Positions 42,720-54,549 of a stretch of 64,000 nt of DNA are shown piece by piece; the stretch's first letter is position 1; each line of letters begins with the position of its first letter. The notes beneath the pieces are model-generated. The model saw only the letters and a list, made by a program, of their open reading frames with translations. It was not told the DNA's origin and made no database searches. Source of the DNA: Ixodes scapularis (lineage: Eukaryota; Arthropoda; Arachnida; Ixodida; Ixodidae). Where the stretch lies: assembly GCF_016920785.2 (NCBI RefSeq), contig NW_024609953.1, forward strand, positions 434,001 through 498,000, given 5' to 3'. Position numbers and translations under genes: made by a program.

Positions 42720-43392
42720 ATATATTTTTTTTTATTTTTTCACCTAAATGTGCAATCAATACGGAATAAATTTGATGTCTTGAACATATTTTTGGACGGT
42801 TTTAATTTTCATTTTGATGTTATTATGCTGAGTGAAACATGGTATAAAAATACCGAAGAAGTAGATAGGCTTGAGAATTACGAAATATTTAGTGCGAACA
42901 GAACCAATAAAGTTGGAGGGGGAGTATGTATACATGTTAAAAAGGGTCTTGAGTGCACACTTATAAGTTACTTCACAGCTATTACAAGCGATTATAAAAT
43001 ACTAACTTTACAACATGCAAAAACTGTTTCTGCTGTTGTCTATCACCCGCCAAGTTACAGTATCTCGTCCTTTCTTGAGTTTCTCGACGTCTATTTTAAG
43101 TTTCTTGGTGGAGACAAATTTACTGTCTGTTCTGGAGGTGATTTTAACAAAGACATGCTTGCGTCCTCCTCACATAAAAATTGAATTTTTGTCCTTATAT
43201 CAGTCATACGGACTCTTCAATGTTATTTCCCAGCCTACTCGCATTGCACCCCGAAATACGGCGTTGTTGGATTCATTTTTAACAAATATTTCAGAAACGG
43301 ACATAATTGCTGGAGTGGTTGGGGAAACTATTAGTGACCACCTTCCAATATATATGCTTGCAAATGTAGACTACAGCTTAAAGAAAATGTGA
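42720..43392 (+). pseudogene. LINE APE-type endonuclease relic
   Basis: It reads LNVQSIRNKFDVLNIFLDGF, then MLSETWYKN, GGGVCIHVKKG, YHPPSYS and GGDFNKDM. After a frameshift near 43184 it continues NVISQPTRI, LLDSFLTN and ISDHLPIYM. These are the N, E-T-W, GDFN and SDH landmarks of apurinic-type endonucleases. Confidence 0.85.
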
Positions 43393-43399
43393 TGCTCAG

Positions 43400-44750
43400 A
43401 TTTATTCTAGAAATATAAGCGCTAGAAACCTTGATCTTTTTGAACAACAGATAAGTTCCAAAGTCTGGAGTGCGATGCTGTCTAGTGTGTCTGCTGACGA
43501 AGCATTTAATTGTTTCCTTGAAAGGTTTAGAATTTTATATGATCGCTGTTTTCCTTATGAACTGCATAGGGTTCCTCGAAAGTCTCGTAAACCCTGGGTT
43601 ACACCCGAAATAAAAAAACGAAAAAAAGATGAATAACAAAAATCAATTCTACCACAGATTCGTACTCACTAAAGATGTTAACATCTTGGTTGCATTTAAG
43701 GAATTTAGAAATCAATTAACAAAGGCTTTAAAGCAGGCTAAACGCGTGTATTTCAATAATTTATTTAAAAGTGACAAGAGATCCGAGGTAGTATGGAAAA
43801 AGTAAACGAGTTAATAAAACAAGGGTGGCATTAGGATAAAGTGACAGAGATGAAGATCGAAGGTATATCCGTAAAAGGAGTTGCTTTGACCAAAAAGTTT
43901 AGTGATCATTTTGCTACGCTTGTCCAGAGTGTACACTGTACGGATGCCGTTAGGTATGTGCAGAAGGTTTCATATAGTATGTTTCTGTTTTCAACTGACG
44001 AACATGAAGTATTTTTTTTCCAAAGCTTAAGAAATAGTAAAAGCTCAGATATATATGACTTTCAAATCAAACCAATCAAGCATGTATTTTGCGGTTGATT
44101 GTTCCTTGCTTAACACATATTTTTAATCTAGCAATTGAGAACGGAACTTTCCCCCGAAGAAATGCAGGTAGCAAAGGTGTCTGTGCCATATAAAGCTGGA
44201 GATAAAAACAACCTCGAAAATTATAGACCGATTTCTGTTTTCCCGACATTTTCAAAAGGTCTAGAAAAAATAATACATCACAGGCTGTATAGTTTCTGCG
44301 AAAAATTTTATATCTTAACGCCCAGTCAATACAGATCTAGGAAGGGTTTCTCTACCGAACTTGCCTTGTTAAAACAAAAGGAATTAATTTTAAACAATAT
44401 TGAAAAAAAAAATTATTAACGCTCGGTGTATTCATATATTTTTCAAAGGCGTTTGACCTGATTATTGATGATTCATTACTTCAAAAACTCCATATTTATA
44501 GCATTTCTGGCATTGCTCTAGATAGGATTAGAAATTATCTTCGTTATCGATACCAGTGTGTTGAAATAAATAAAAAAACAATCCGATCTTAGGAAACAGA
44601 CCGCCGGCGTACCGCAAGGGAGCATTTTGGGAACACTCCTTTTTAATCTATACATCAATGACATCGTAAATATTGATAACAATATAAGTCTCATTATTTG
44701 CGCTGATGATGCCATTATATTCTTTTCAGGTGATGATACTGATTAGATTA
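43400..44750 (+). pseudogene. LINE reverse transcriptase relic
   Basis: It reads KSRKPWVTPEIKKRKK at about 43580. The RT fingers follow: VPYKAGDKNNLENYRPISV at about 44180, SQYRSRKGFSTELAL at about 44325, and GVPQGSILGTLLFNLYINDI at about 44605. The catalytic box is CADDAIIFF, with Cys replacing the usual Tyr/Phe. Several stops and frameshifts are present. Confidence 0.85.
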
Positions 44751-44952
44751 TAAGTACTGCAAATATTTTTTTTAAAAGTTAAATGCCCGGACAAATTTAA
44801 ATTCATTAAAAATAAATGGTAGTAAGACAAAAGCCGTATTATTTAGATCACGAAATACAAACTGTTTCTATACTTCCATTCTTTCCATTGCAACGCACTG
44901 TATATATATAGCTGAAAGCGCAAAAGTTCTCGGAATTATATTTAATCAATGT

Positions 44953-45441
44953 ATGTCATGGGATGAGACTGTACAACAGACATGTCAAAAATTATCAAGA
45001 GTTGTAGGTATTATGTACAAGTATCGCCACATCATCCCAATTTTGGTTATGCTTCTTATATATAATTCCCTCTTTTACTCAAAATATAATTATTGCTTCT
45101 TGGTATGGGGGAATACGACCGCCACAAACATAAAACTGATTCATACTCTACAAAAAAAAGCTGTCCGCATTATATGTAATAGTGATTATAATAGTCATAC
45201 TAGTCCATTATTTAGTAAATTGAATATTGTACAGATTCATAATCAATATTATCATAACATTTTTCTTGCATTAAAAATATCTTTTTACCAAAAAGAAAAT
45301 GTATTAATGTCAATTTCCAACCTTAGGATGAGAGAAGTTGCCTATGAAGCTCGGTGTGTAGACACACGGTTAGTTCCGCACTCCAGAATGAACTACGGTA
45401 ATCATATGTTGAAATATATAGTACCTCGTTTTTATTTTTAA
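44953..45441 (+). pseudogene. LINE C-terminal domain relic
   Basis: A 162-codon frame reads MSWDETVQQTCQKLSRVVGI then LLIYNSLFYSKYNYC, VWGNT and LQKKAVRII. This matches the region after the RT in CR1/Jockey-type elements (YYSLIYPHLTYC-like, LQKRAIRII-like). Confidence 0.85.
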
Positions 45442-45750
45442 ATCGCCTGACTCAATTGAATGTTAAAGTTTTGAATGAAACCATAAAGAATGTACGTTCC
45501 ATGTTTGTGAGAGAGTGCCCCTGGAATTTGTAAACTTAGCTAAATCAATTACTTTTCTCCCCCTCCCCCACCTAATGTTGTTTACTTTTGTGCTATAAGT
45601 GCAATGGCGAAAACATTATGTATATGTACATGCTGTCCTCTTCTGCTGCTGTAGGGAGGCAGAGGCTCTTCAAGCAACAACTGAGTTGCTTTTTTCTCCG
45701 TCTCCCCTCTCCAAACGGAGAAAAATAAAGAGTTCAAGTTTAAGTTTATA

Positions 45751-46547
45751 ACAGAGTTTAAAGAAAAAATTGTTAGAGTGTTGTCTGCTATCTCTGTGCG
45801 GGTCTTGTATTGGTGACAGTGGTTCGGATCGAGCAATGAGTGACTCAGCAATTTGACATTGCAACAAAAGCCACGACGTACTGGCTCTTCGCAGTGTCGA
45901 AGCTATAAAATGGACGCAGCGTTTTTGGATTCAGAGCATTATTCGTTCAAACCTAATCATTGCGAAGCGTGTCATAGTATAGCGTGGTACGCGATTGAAC
46001 CTGGCGGCCGATGGCTTTGGTCTTTAGTTCATCGTAGGATGAGACGAAGTATAGTTATCATTATTTCCCTTTTCCCTTGGCACGACTTTTGCCAACTTCC
46101 CTACTGATGTCCTCACGGCCCCGAGCACACGCCGCACACGACGATATTGAGGGAATATTTCGATGGACCAGTGAATGCGGATGTAAGAGTAGGCAAGAAT
46201 GAAAGGGCCAGAAGGGAAGTTGAGGACTTGTTTTTCGGGCCGTTTCACCAAGTTTCTACTCGGGGCTGGAGTCTGGGCTTTATCCCCACTGCACGTTCAT
46301 TGCGGGGGATTGAGGTGTTCTCAGAAACGGGTGCACCCCTACCCAGGTTTGGCGGTGGGGGATGTCAGAAGCAAAAGTAGTTCTGGGTTGCCCTTTTCTT
46401 TCCCTTTGTACCATCCACGGAACGCGGGGCAAGACATCACCTTTTTTATCTTCTGAGAGTTACTCTCGATTTTATTTTTAAATTGATTTCGGTTGTTTTC
46501 CCGATTGTCAGCGAACCAGCTTTCACCCCGCTTGCTCGACGCTTATG
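45751..46547. other. Intergenic sequence without recognised features
   Basis: No gene or repeat termini are recognised. Confidence 0.4.
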
Positions 46548-46803
46548 GTCAAGAGGTCCAACGAGTCAAAAGGTCCAACGAGTCAAGAGGTCCAATAGCC
46601 ACGTGACAGTCGAGTCAAGAGGTCCAACGAGTCAAAAGGTCCAATTCGAGTCAAGAGGTCCAACGCGTCAAGAGGTCCAACGAGTCAAAAGGTCCAATTT
46701 GTGTCAAGAGGTCCAACGCGTCAAGAGGTCCATCGAGTCAAGAGGTCCAACACGTCAAGAGGTCCAACGCGTCAAGAGGTCCAACGCGTCAAGAGGTCCA
46801 TCG
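46548..46803 (+). repeat. 17-bp tandem repeat array 1
   Basis: About 14 copies of GTCAAGAGGTCCAACGC, with variants GTCAAAAGGTCCAACGA, all lie in one orientation. Two spacers interrupt the register (ttcgagtc, tttgtgtc). Confidence 0.92.
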
Positions 46804-48730
46804 AGCCTTATTTTTATCTTCTCTGTTTATAATTATATTGCTATTAATGGACTCCTTGTGACGGTTACTAACTGTTTCACATATTTGAATTATTTTGGAC
46901 AATACAAGTACTGCATAGCCATTGGAGACAAGTAGATACTATTTGCCACAGTGTATATATATTTGAGTGTTAAATAATGGATAGTGCCTGGCGACATATT
47001 TTGGACTTGTAGAACTTAATATCTGTGTTCCAGTCTCTCTGTTCTAGGACTCATTTATGTAATTTCTACTGAAGTGACCTCTCAAATTCCCGAGATATAA
47101 AATACAAACGTACCTCAGCATTTCGCGTTTAGCCTTCCCTTTCATGTATCTCAATATTTGTAATCGCAAATACTTCCTTGGGTAACTTTGTCCAGTCCCG
47201 GGCTCCTCGTATGTTCTATTAAAAATATAATGCACTACTATTTTATGCTTTAGTTTTTGTTCACTGAGTTCACCGAATCACTAAAGAGGTAAATAACACA
47301 ACGTGGGAAGAAGCTCCAATATCATTGGAGGGCGTCTTTAAACGATCTCAAATTATGCCACTTGGCGTCCAATAGAGTGTTGCAAATGAATGCGAGCATT
47401 GTCTCCTTGAAACGTTGTGACCGGTGCAAGCTAGAGAGGGTTAATTTGGGCCGTTTGCTTGCTCAAAAGCACGGAGCAGCCACAAATACTTATGCTAGCG
47501 ATATGTAGCTCATTTACTGCTCTTTATTTTTGAGAAAGCTGTGAAATAAACCATGAAACTGAACGTTTCATAATTAAGCATTCTTGACCCGAATTACCGA
47601 ACACTTGTCTGTAGATATCATTTATTTCTATTTGAAATTACGTGATGCGTTAGTCGGTTGGAATTGTAAGATGGTGGGTTAGTTGCTCAATCATTTTTAG
47701 AATATTGAGTCATAGAGATTGAAGTCGATTGAAGAACTGCTCGTGTCGGAAAGCGCGTCGATCTCTGAAGCCGATAGATCTAGTGTGTCCAGTGCTAGGC
47801 AACGGCGAACGGAAGAATTACTAATTTTAAACGCCATGCTGCGCCAGGGCAAACTGTATCTTTAAGTTCTTCGAAGACCAAGCGCTTCAAAATATGAAGG
47901 AGGCTATTTTGACGAGACGTGAACAAATTTAAACAAGTATTACAGCTTTTGAAATTGATGTCACAGAAATTAAAAAGAAAAAACTATGTTCAGTTATCCT
48001 GACGTCAAACGCCTTAATAGTGCTTTAGTGTGATGGTAGACGTGGAATGAGCAAATAACTATGGACATATCTTTCGTATGTGACGAAAGGTGTGTTCAAA
48101 ATAGTTTTACATTTATTTCGAACCCGGATGTCGAAATGGTCACTTCCTAAAAAAAAAAAAAAAAAGAAAGGCATCTTAAATTGTGAAATGTTAAGACCTT
48201 TCCGGTTACGTGTTCGATATTCGCGGGGGAGAGCAACACGGGCGATGCAGATTTACGACTATGTGGTCCGGGGTAGAAGAGAGAAGGCACACAGGTCCCC
48301 AACAAACGAATGTTGCTATAAGCTTGACAGTTTATAACAACAAAGATTTCCGGTGTTTACAAATCCAGTGCCCTTCATGCGATCCCCACAGCCCAGCGCG
48401 CGCGTATCTGTCACTTCAGAAACCAAGCAAATCACGGGTCATACGCATGAACACTGATTACATCACCGGCCAGAAACGATGTATCAAAGCCGTGTTCGTG
48501 AGATCCCCCCTGCCGTGTGAAAGGTTTCACAGCTTAACTTTTTGCTCTTTTTCTGACATTTTTCTTCTTCGCCTTTATTGTTAGCATGTCTGTTGTCTGC
48601 TTTTTAAGTGTGTTAGCATTACCTGGCTCAGTCAACGAAAAAGCCGTCGGCAAAATCCGTAGTCAAAATCCGTGACTTGTCCAACACAATCCAACACAAT
48701 AATAATTTAAAAAAAAAAAACTCTGGTTAC
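46804..48730. other. Sequence between the two 17-bp arrays, nothing recognised
   Basis: AT-rich. No ORF with family resemblance and no inverted termini were found. Confidence 0.4.
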
Positions 48731-48731
48731 G

Positions 48732-48860
48732 CGATATCTTTGGTCACGTGACCTATCTGGTCATGTGACCAAGCCAAAAAAAAAGGTCTGTGGTCACGGG
48801 ACCAAACAAACAAAACAACAAAAACTCTGGTCACGTGACCTCCCTGGTTACGTGAGCACG
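48732..48860. repeat. Cluster of GGTCACGTGACC palindromes
   Basis: Five exact or one-base variants of GGTCACGTGACC (TCACGTGA E-box core) occur in 130 bp, separated by A-rich spacers. Confidence 0.85.
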
Positions 48861-48867
48861 AAACCAT

Positions 48868-48936
48868 ACCCTGCCTGGTTTCGAACCTAGGCCCTCTCGA
48901 CCGAGCAACTAGCGCGTTATCCGTTGCGGCAACACA
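48868..48936 (-). repeat. tRNA-Arg-like segment, minus strand
   Basis: On the minus strand GCCGCAACGGATAACGCG is D-arm-like and GGTTCGAAACC is a close B-box match, at tRNA spacing. The anticodon arm does not fold well. It is probably a tRNA-derived SINE or pseudogene. Confidence 0.5.
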
Positions 48937-49507
48937 AGTTTCTTCTTTCTTCTTTTTTTTTTTTTGTAACAAGAGTTTTATTTACGATAAATGTGCAGAG
49001 CAATTTTACACTCAATTTTACACTCAGCCGTTTTGCACACTGTTCACCGATGTCTGAGGAGGAACGCCAGCTGAAAAATTCCATTCGTTTGAACGGCTGC
49101 TCAGGCGGTACCTGACGAAGGACGCACGTGGTCTGTTTTCTGGTTCCATGGGAACTCTTCACAGCACCTCCGGCTGCTCACACCGCTCTTCGCGCGTGCT
49201 CATACGTGCTCCCACACACACCATGCGCGCCACGCTCAGCAAATAGTAAAGATGAAAAACAAAGGAGAAAAAATTTACAAAAAGGAAGAGAAAAGAGAAA
49301 AGAAGAGAAGAGAAAAGGGGCCTCCCACGCGCACCGCCCCCCTCCCACAATAACCGAACCCTGCCCGTCTCGGGAAAACATTGTGCTAGCGCATTCTCAC
49401 ATCGTAAGAGAAAGCTTAGGTGCCCTCGTAGTTTTTTTTTCTTTCTCTCTTTTTCGCCTGTACTTATTTTACACCGCTTGCCTGTACATATTTCACACCA
49501 AGAGATG

Positions 49508-49748
49508 CAACGAGTCAAGCTATCCAATATTGGACCTCTTGACGCGTTCGACCTCTTGACACATCGAGGCACGAGTCAAGAGATCCAATATGGGTCAAGA
49601 GGTCCAACGCGTCAAGAGGTCCAACGAGTCAAGAGATCCACGGCGAGTCAAGAGGTCCAACGCGTCAGGAGGTCCAACGCGTCAAGAGGTCCAATATTGG
49701 ACCTCTTGACTCGTTGGACCTTTTGACGCGTTGGACCTCTTGACTCGG
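49508..49748. repeat. 17-bp repeat array 2, mixed orientation
   Basis: It has the same GTCAAGAGGTCCAACGC unit as 46548-46803, but with runs in both orientations that meet at GGTCCAATATTGGACC palindromes (about 49525 and 49690). Confidence 0.92.
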
Positions 49749-49763
49749 AATCCTTGCTCGAGA

Positions 49764-49782
49764 GGGGGGGGGGGGGGGGGGG
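49764..49782 (+). repeat. 19-bp G homopolymer
   Basis: An uninterrupted G run directly follows repeat array 2. Confidence 0.95.
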
Positions 49783-50224
49783 AGCAGTCTGGTTTGGGGG
49801 TGGCAACTGCCCCTTTTGCACCCCCCTGTTGACACTCATGAATACACACGCATAACGAAAATAGCGTCGCATTGCTCGTTGTTTTGTTGCTTACACTGCG
49901 GGCTGAGAGACAATCCTCTTTGGAGGCTACCGCAACGGCGCCGTGTAGCCCTCTCTGCGGTACGAGCAGAAAACAATAGCATAAACGTGCCAAAATACTG
50001 GGAGGAAAAAAAATAGCTTCAGCTTTCAGTCGAGGTTGGGAATTTTAACTTTCTATGAAGCTATTTTTTTTTTGCCAGTTCTTTACGTCCCTCTTCCTGC
50101 ACTGTCGCATAGGTGTATCTTTGTATTATTTTCGAATTTTAATTGCATAAGCATTCTGGAGACTAACCTTACACCTGTGAATATTGTCACCAATTATTCG
50201 GGAGCCCGATTCGGTTCTTCTATA

Positions 50225-50680
50225 TTAATGCGAAAGGATTAACTGTCTTATGGAGCGAGCCAACTTTATCAGCTTCAAAGCCGCGCCGAACGGCACCTAA
50301 AATCCTTTCTCTAAGTGAAGCCAGCTCCCAGCTATGAAACCACGCGAAAAGCCTAGACAACGGCACCTAGTTTCGCTGATTTCAAAGGAGCGGAGGGAAG
50401 TTAATGGATTTCGGCTTCGGACCCATTGGCTGGCGCGCGTCGTAGTTTCAAAGAACAAGGCTCCCATTGGCCACTGCGCGTCAGTTTCAACGACCGCCAA
50501 ACCATGGCGCTGCGTGTCCGTTAGCGCGCCGGTTACACGAAGCGTCCAACGTCAGAGCAGCGAGGAGAGGTCTCGCGCTGCCTTCGACGCAAATACGCTG
50601 CAGGCGAAATACGGGAGCGGAAGAATGACGTGCACGCTTTCGCATTCACAACTCATAAAAAGTGCTTAGGTGTACCTCGA
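50225..50680. mobile_element. MITE with TIR AATGCGAAAG, copy 2
   Basis: TTAATGCGAAAGGAT at the left and CGCTTTCGCATT near the right match, in reverse, the copy at 3554-3871. The shared interior includes cccattggctggcgcgcgtcg and cccattggcc (inverse CCAAT). Confidence 0.65.
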
Positions 50681-50999
50681 GCTTTTTTTCTGACCCATTA
50701 TAATTTCAACTCAATGTAAATAATTTACAATAACACGATGTCTGTATGTGAATGTGGTCGTCTTAGCGCATGGGGATTTTAGTTTTATATTAACTCTTGT
50801 AAAATAATCATATGTGACTAATTGTAACATTTTTATTCGCCTGGCTACAAAAACTGTGTCAACCCAATTTTTTCTTTAGCAATCTGGCGTCTTTCAGCAT
50901 ATGAAATAATTTCTTATTATTTAATAAAAATATAAGAACGTAGTACTTCATTCCAATTCGTTTAAAGTTATATGGCCCAGGTCGGGTCGGTCTCAGAAA

Positions 51000-51140
51000 T
51001 AAGTAATTGTAAAGTAATTGCATTACTTTTTAGAAGTGATTTGTAATTGTAATTAATTACTTTTCACGTAGTAGCAATTGTAAATGTCGCTAAACTACTT
51101 TTGAAGCAAATGATTTGTAATTGTAATTGAATGAAATTTC
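51000..51140. repeat. hAT-end-like TAATTACAATT repeats
   Basis: Repeated TAATTGTAAAGTAATT and TTGTAATTGTAATTAATTAC units are similar to the cluster at 37700-37810. No termini were identified. Confidence 0.4.
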
Positions 51141-51775
51141 GGAAGCAATCTATCCATATATGCCACGCTGCTGCTTGACGTGGCTGGCATGTTTGCAAAT
51201 AGTACTTTTTTAAATTGACGTTTTGCTTTTTGCCTTTTTTTTAGCTCTAAAGATCATTGCTAACAAGCTTCGCAGTTATTTAGGATAAAAGTTGTGCGCT
51301 AGAAGCCAACTGCTTCATTCACATTTTCTCATGACAGGCCCTGTCAATTTGAGGTCAACTACTAGGCTATGTTCACGGTGAAGGCTGGTTCGCTCATTTT
51401 CGTTTTCAGTGTGCTCTTGCGGTTTTTTGGCAGGTGATTGTCTTGAAAAGTATTTAATCTGGCAACGGTAGAAATTTTATCTTTCTCTTTTTTTTTTTTG
51501 ACGATTAAAATGAAGATGGCGCATTATTGTCGTTTGTGCTTTGCGGGTTCTTTTTGCCGTGCGATTCTTGATTCAACGAGTGAAAGAAGCTGCAGAAACT
51601 TTGCCCGGCTGATGCGACGCAGGTTTCGGTACTACTTCTCGCTCTCCAAGCGCAGAACATCGAGCGGAAGGAATAAAAGTGCGAAAATGAGCATGACAAA
51701 CGGCGCACGCACGTTCGTCGCCGTCTTCATCTGCTTTGGACGCTGCAGAAGCGGAGAAAAAAAAAAAGCGCGATC

Positions 51776-51970
51776 GGGAGTACTCTTACGAAAATGGCAG
51801 ATCTGGACTTATATAAAAAAAAAAAAAATACGGATATATAAGAAATTGGGCAGATCTGGCCATATCAAGCACGTCAGTTTATATAAGCCGTATATAACCA
51901 GATCTGCCCAATTTTTTATATATCCATATTTGGGTCTGCCAGATAAGCACCCTGGTATATCCATATCGGG
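51776..51970. repeat. AGATCTGGC/ATATA palindromic element, copy 1
   Basis: GAAATTGGGCAGATCTGGCC and the inverse form CAGATCTGCCCAATTTTT pair. The element starts near TCTTACGAAAATGGCAGATC, the inverse of which closes the related copy at 60420-60665. Confidence 0.6.
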
Positions 51971-51973
51971 GTA

Positions 51974-52620
51974 CTTTTTTTTATTCTTGCAGATTTGTTC
52001 TTAACAAAGTCATGAAAGCTACACTTATGCGGTTTCTGCGAGTGAGTTATACGCCCAGGGGGACATTACGTGGGGGCTAAGCTTTGACATTACTCGGGTA
52101 ATGATTTAAAATTCACTAATGAACTTTTCCATTAGTGAAAAATACGGTTCCAATAGGCAGCTAGCGGGGCGTCGTCCTAAATCCCTAAATCAGTCATTTT
52201 CAGAAAGTCTTTCAGCGCGTGAGAAGCGCACTAAAGCCACCACTCGTGGAGCAGGTACAAGGGTAGCGGTTTCGGTAAGGCGCCCGCGCAATTTTTCTGT
52301 CTCATATCTAGCCCCAGCCTTATACCTGGTCCACGAGTGGTAACTTCAGCGCACTTCTGCGCTTCACACGCGCTCAGTCTTTCTAAAAATTATTGGTTTA
52401 GGGGTTTTGGATGACGCTCAGCAAGTTTCTAATTGAAACCATATGTCTATTTTCACTAATTAAAAGTTAATTAATGAATTTTATTTGATTAGCCGACTTA
52501 TCGTAAAGATTAGCAAACTACATGACGTCCCCCTGGGCGTATCACTCTCGCACAAACCGCATAAGTGTAGCGTTCACGGCTTCTGTTAAAACAAATCCGC
52601 AAGAATAAAAAACAAAAAAA
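51974..52620. mobile_element. Foldback element, about 300-bp arms
   Basis: The TTATTCTTGCAGATTTGTTC end pairs with the inverse of TTATTCTTGCGGATTTGTTT. Pairing continues through CTACACTTATGCGGTTT, TACGCCCAGGGGGAC, GTAAGTCGGCTAATC-type regions, and an inner CCACTCGTGGA/TCCACGAGTGG pair near 52240-52340. Confidence 0.85.
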
Positions 52621-52674
52621 AAACGGTTTCCACCGTGCTGCTAGTTGACTCTTCGACCCTCCACAGCGGGAGCA

Positions 52675-52812
52675 ATGGTAAACTGTGCCGCGCTCGGCTG
52701 TAGCAATTACCCGGTATCCCGACGATCGTTTCGTCGGCATGAACCGCGAGACAGATTGTCCGTCAAGTTAGAGAAAGTACAAGCGGGCGGAGAGGGATAC
52801 GCCCGCGGATGA
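52675..52812 (+). pseudogene. THAP-domain N-terminal fragment
   Basis: A 45-codon frame begins MVNCAALGCSNYPVSRRSFR. The MVNCAALGCSN opening with C-x4-C is the classic start of THAP zinc fingers. The later C and H ligands are absent before a TGA at 52810-52812. It is probably a first-exon fragment of a THAP or P-element-derived gene. Confidence 0.5.
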
Positions 52813-54254
52813 CCCAGCATTGTTTACCAGTATTTCGCAAAATCGTAACAATCTTTCTACAAGCGACTCGTAAAGCCGCTCGTCAAATTTTGTGTTGCTG
52901 TTGCTGAGTCTGTGTTGCTGTTGTTTTTTGGCGACACGTCAAAACTTTGTCGGCGGCATGTCGAAACTTTCTGCTTGTAGCGCAATCGCACCAATGCCGA
53001 AACATCCTGCACAATGATTCTCCAGGCTGCCAGGAGATAGACACGGCCTAAATATAGAGGTAATCTGGAAGAATACATTTAGGAAAAACACTCAATTGTC
53101 ACGAAGTAGGTTGCAGCGCACTTACGTTAACGAGACGCGACTTGAAAGGTGTTGTACGAGGGAGATGTCGACACGGCCACGGCAAAACCACCACTCGAAC
53201 ACAGAAACGAGAAGGTGCCCGTGAAGATTCAACACGATGTAGCACAAGCTGTCGTTTGTAGAACCGAACACTAAACGCATCGGAAAAAAATCTTGGGCTT
53301 CTTTGAAGAAATCGTTTACAGAAGCAGACATACGCATCTGCCACAGAGGGAGAATTCACACGCCAAACTAGGTCCAGCTAAACGCATTCCGAGATCGGCA
53401 ATGGCTAATGCGTCATCCGTCAAACCACGTGACCACTCACCATTTACAACGCTTTCAGCTTACGGAGAAAGAAAAGGATCGAAGGAGCGGCCAAAACGGG
53501 GTTTCACGAACAAAAGGCTTATCTTTTGGGGCCACAACCAGGAGATCGGTCCCTTGTAACGAAGGTTGACAGTGCTGTGAATGCTATGTGTGGCCTTGGG
53601 CGCCAGGCAGGTGCGATGTCCTGCTTTGTCACCAGATTCTAGACTGTAGTCACGTGACCCTAACCGGAGACACGATTAGCCTAAAACGCGCGTAGCGTCT
53701 ACCCTGCCGTCAATACCGAGTGAACATACAGCTCTATGAAGTCTAGCTTTTGAACTCAAAACGATGCGACTTTCAAGACACTATGTTTTACGCTGTATAA
53801 ACCACATTATAATTTTAAATGAAAAAATTAACGCGACTATTTTTTTGTGTGCATGATGTCGACAAATAAATAGATAAATAAATATGTATATATATATATG
53901 TATTTTCACCAATAAATTTAAAATCACGTGTACACTGTTTCAATTTTTTTTACGAACGAGTTATACATAAAAGACCACGGACAGCACATCTTCCGACTTT
54001 CAACACACGATGAATCGCCGTCGCTCGCAAACGAACGGATGCGATGCTGCGCGAACGGTTTTGAAAGAGCTGCGTATTGTACTCCGGGCGCAACGGTTTC
54101 CGTTCGAAGGGAAAAGGATTCGGGACGGCGAAGTAGCGTCTTGCATCTTGAGTAAGCTCACGGTTCGTGTTTACCCGCTCAATTTACCGGGGAAACATGA
54201 AAAAAAAAATTAGTTTCACTGCCAGATTTTGCAGGAAAACTGACGTCACGCGAC
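52813..54254. other. Intergenic sequence without recognised genes
   Basis: No conserved ORF was found. A short (TA) tract is near 53886-53901 and GTCACGTGACC occurs near 53650. Confidence 0.4.
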
Positions 54255-54358
54255 ATACGTACCAGTTCAATTTCTCGCTAAATTTAGCGGGGCGGTAACA
54301 CCGATGGCGACGCCAACACTGCTTAACTCGGAAACGGGTGCCTAAGAGCTGCGACTAA
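54255..54358 (-). mobile_element. Fragment of the satellite-core MITE family
   Basis: On the minus strand it reads GCAGCTCTTAGGCACCCGTT, then GGCGTCGCCATCGG and CGCTAAATTTAGCGAG. This is the left end of the 35247 family joined to the AAATTTAGC core of the 37335 copy. Confidence 0.6.
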
Positions 54359-54549
54359 AATCCAATATTTGATTAACTCGCGTTCCGATCGCACTTCGTC
54401 ATAATGTCACACATCAAACATACAGCCAAATGTCATTTGTCTTTCAATCTTCAAATTGCGCAATTCATTAATTGGTCCAAATACCTGGAATAACTTCACT
54501 TTAAGGATGTTGACAATAGTAAACCAATTACATGAGACTCATTCAATAT

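Larger units (their letters stand above)
41510..45750 (+). mobile_element. CR1/Jockey-type non-LTR retrotransposon, degenerate
   Basis: The order is ORF1 with a PHD-like finger and coiled coil, APE endonuclease, reverse transcriptase and a C-terminal extension, ending in an AATAAAG-containing tail at about 45720-45750. At least four frameshifts or stops interrupt it. It is close to full length. The clade assignment is by domain layout only. Confidence 0.8.

Noticed and set aside
46483..46935. 150-codon ORF with RGPTRQEVQRVKRSN repeats
   Set aside because: It is a translation of the 17-bp repeat array; the repeat is not a multiple of three and no other coding signal exists.
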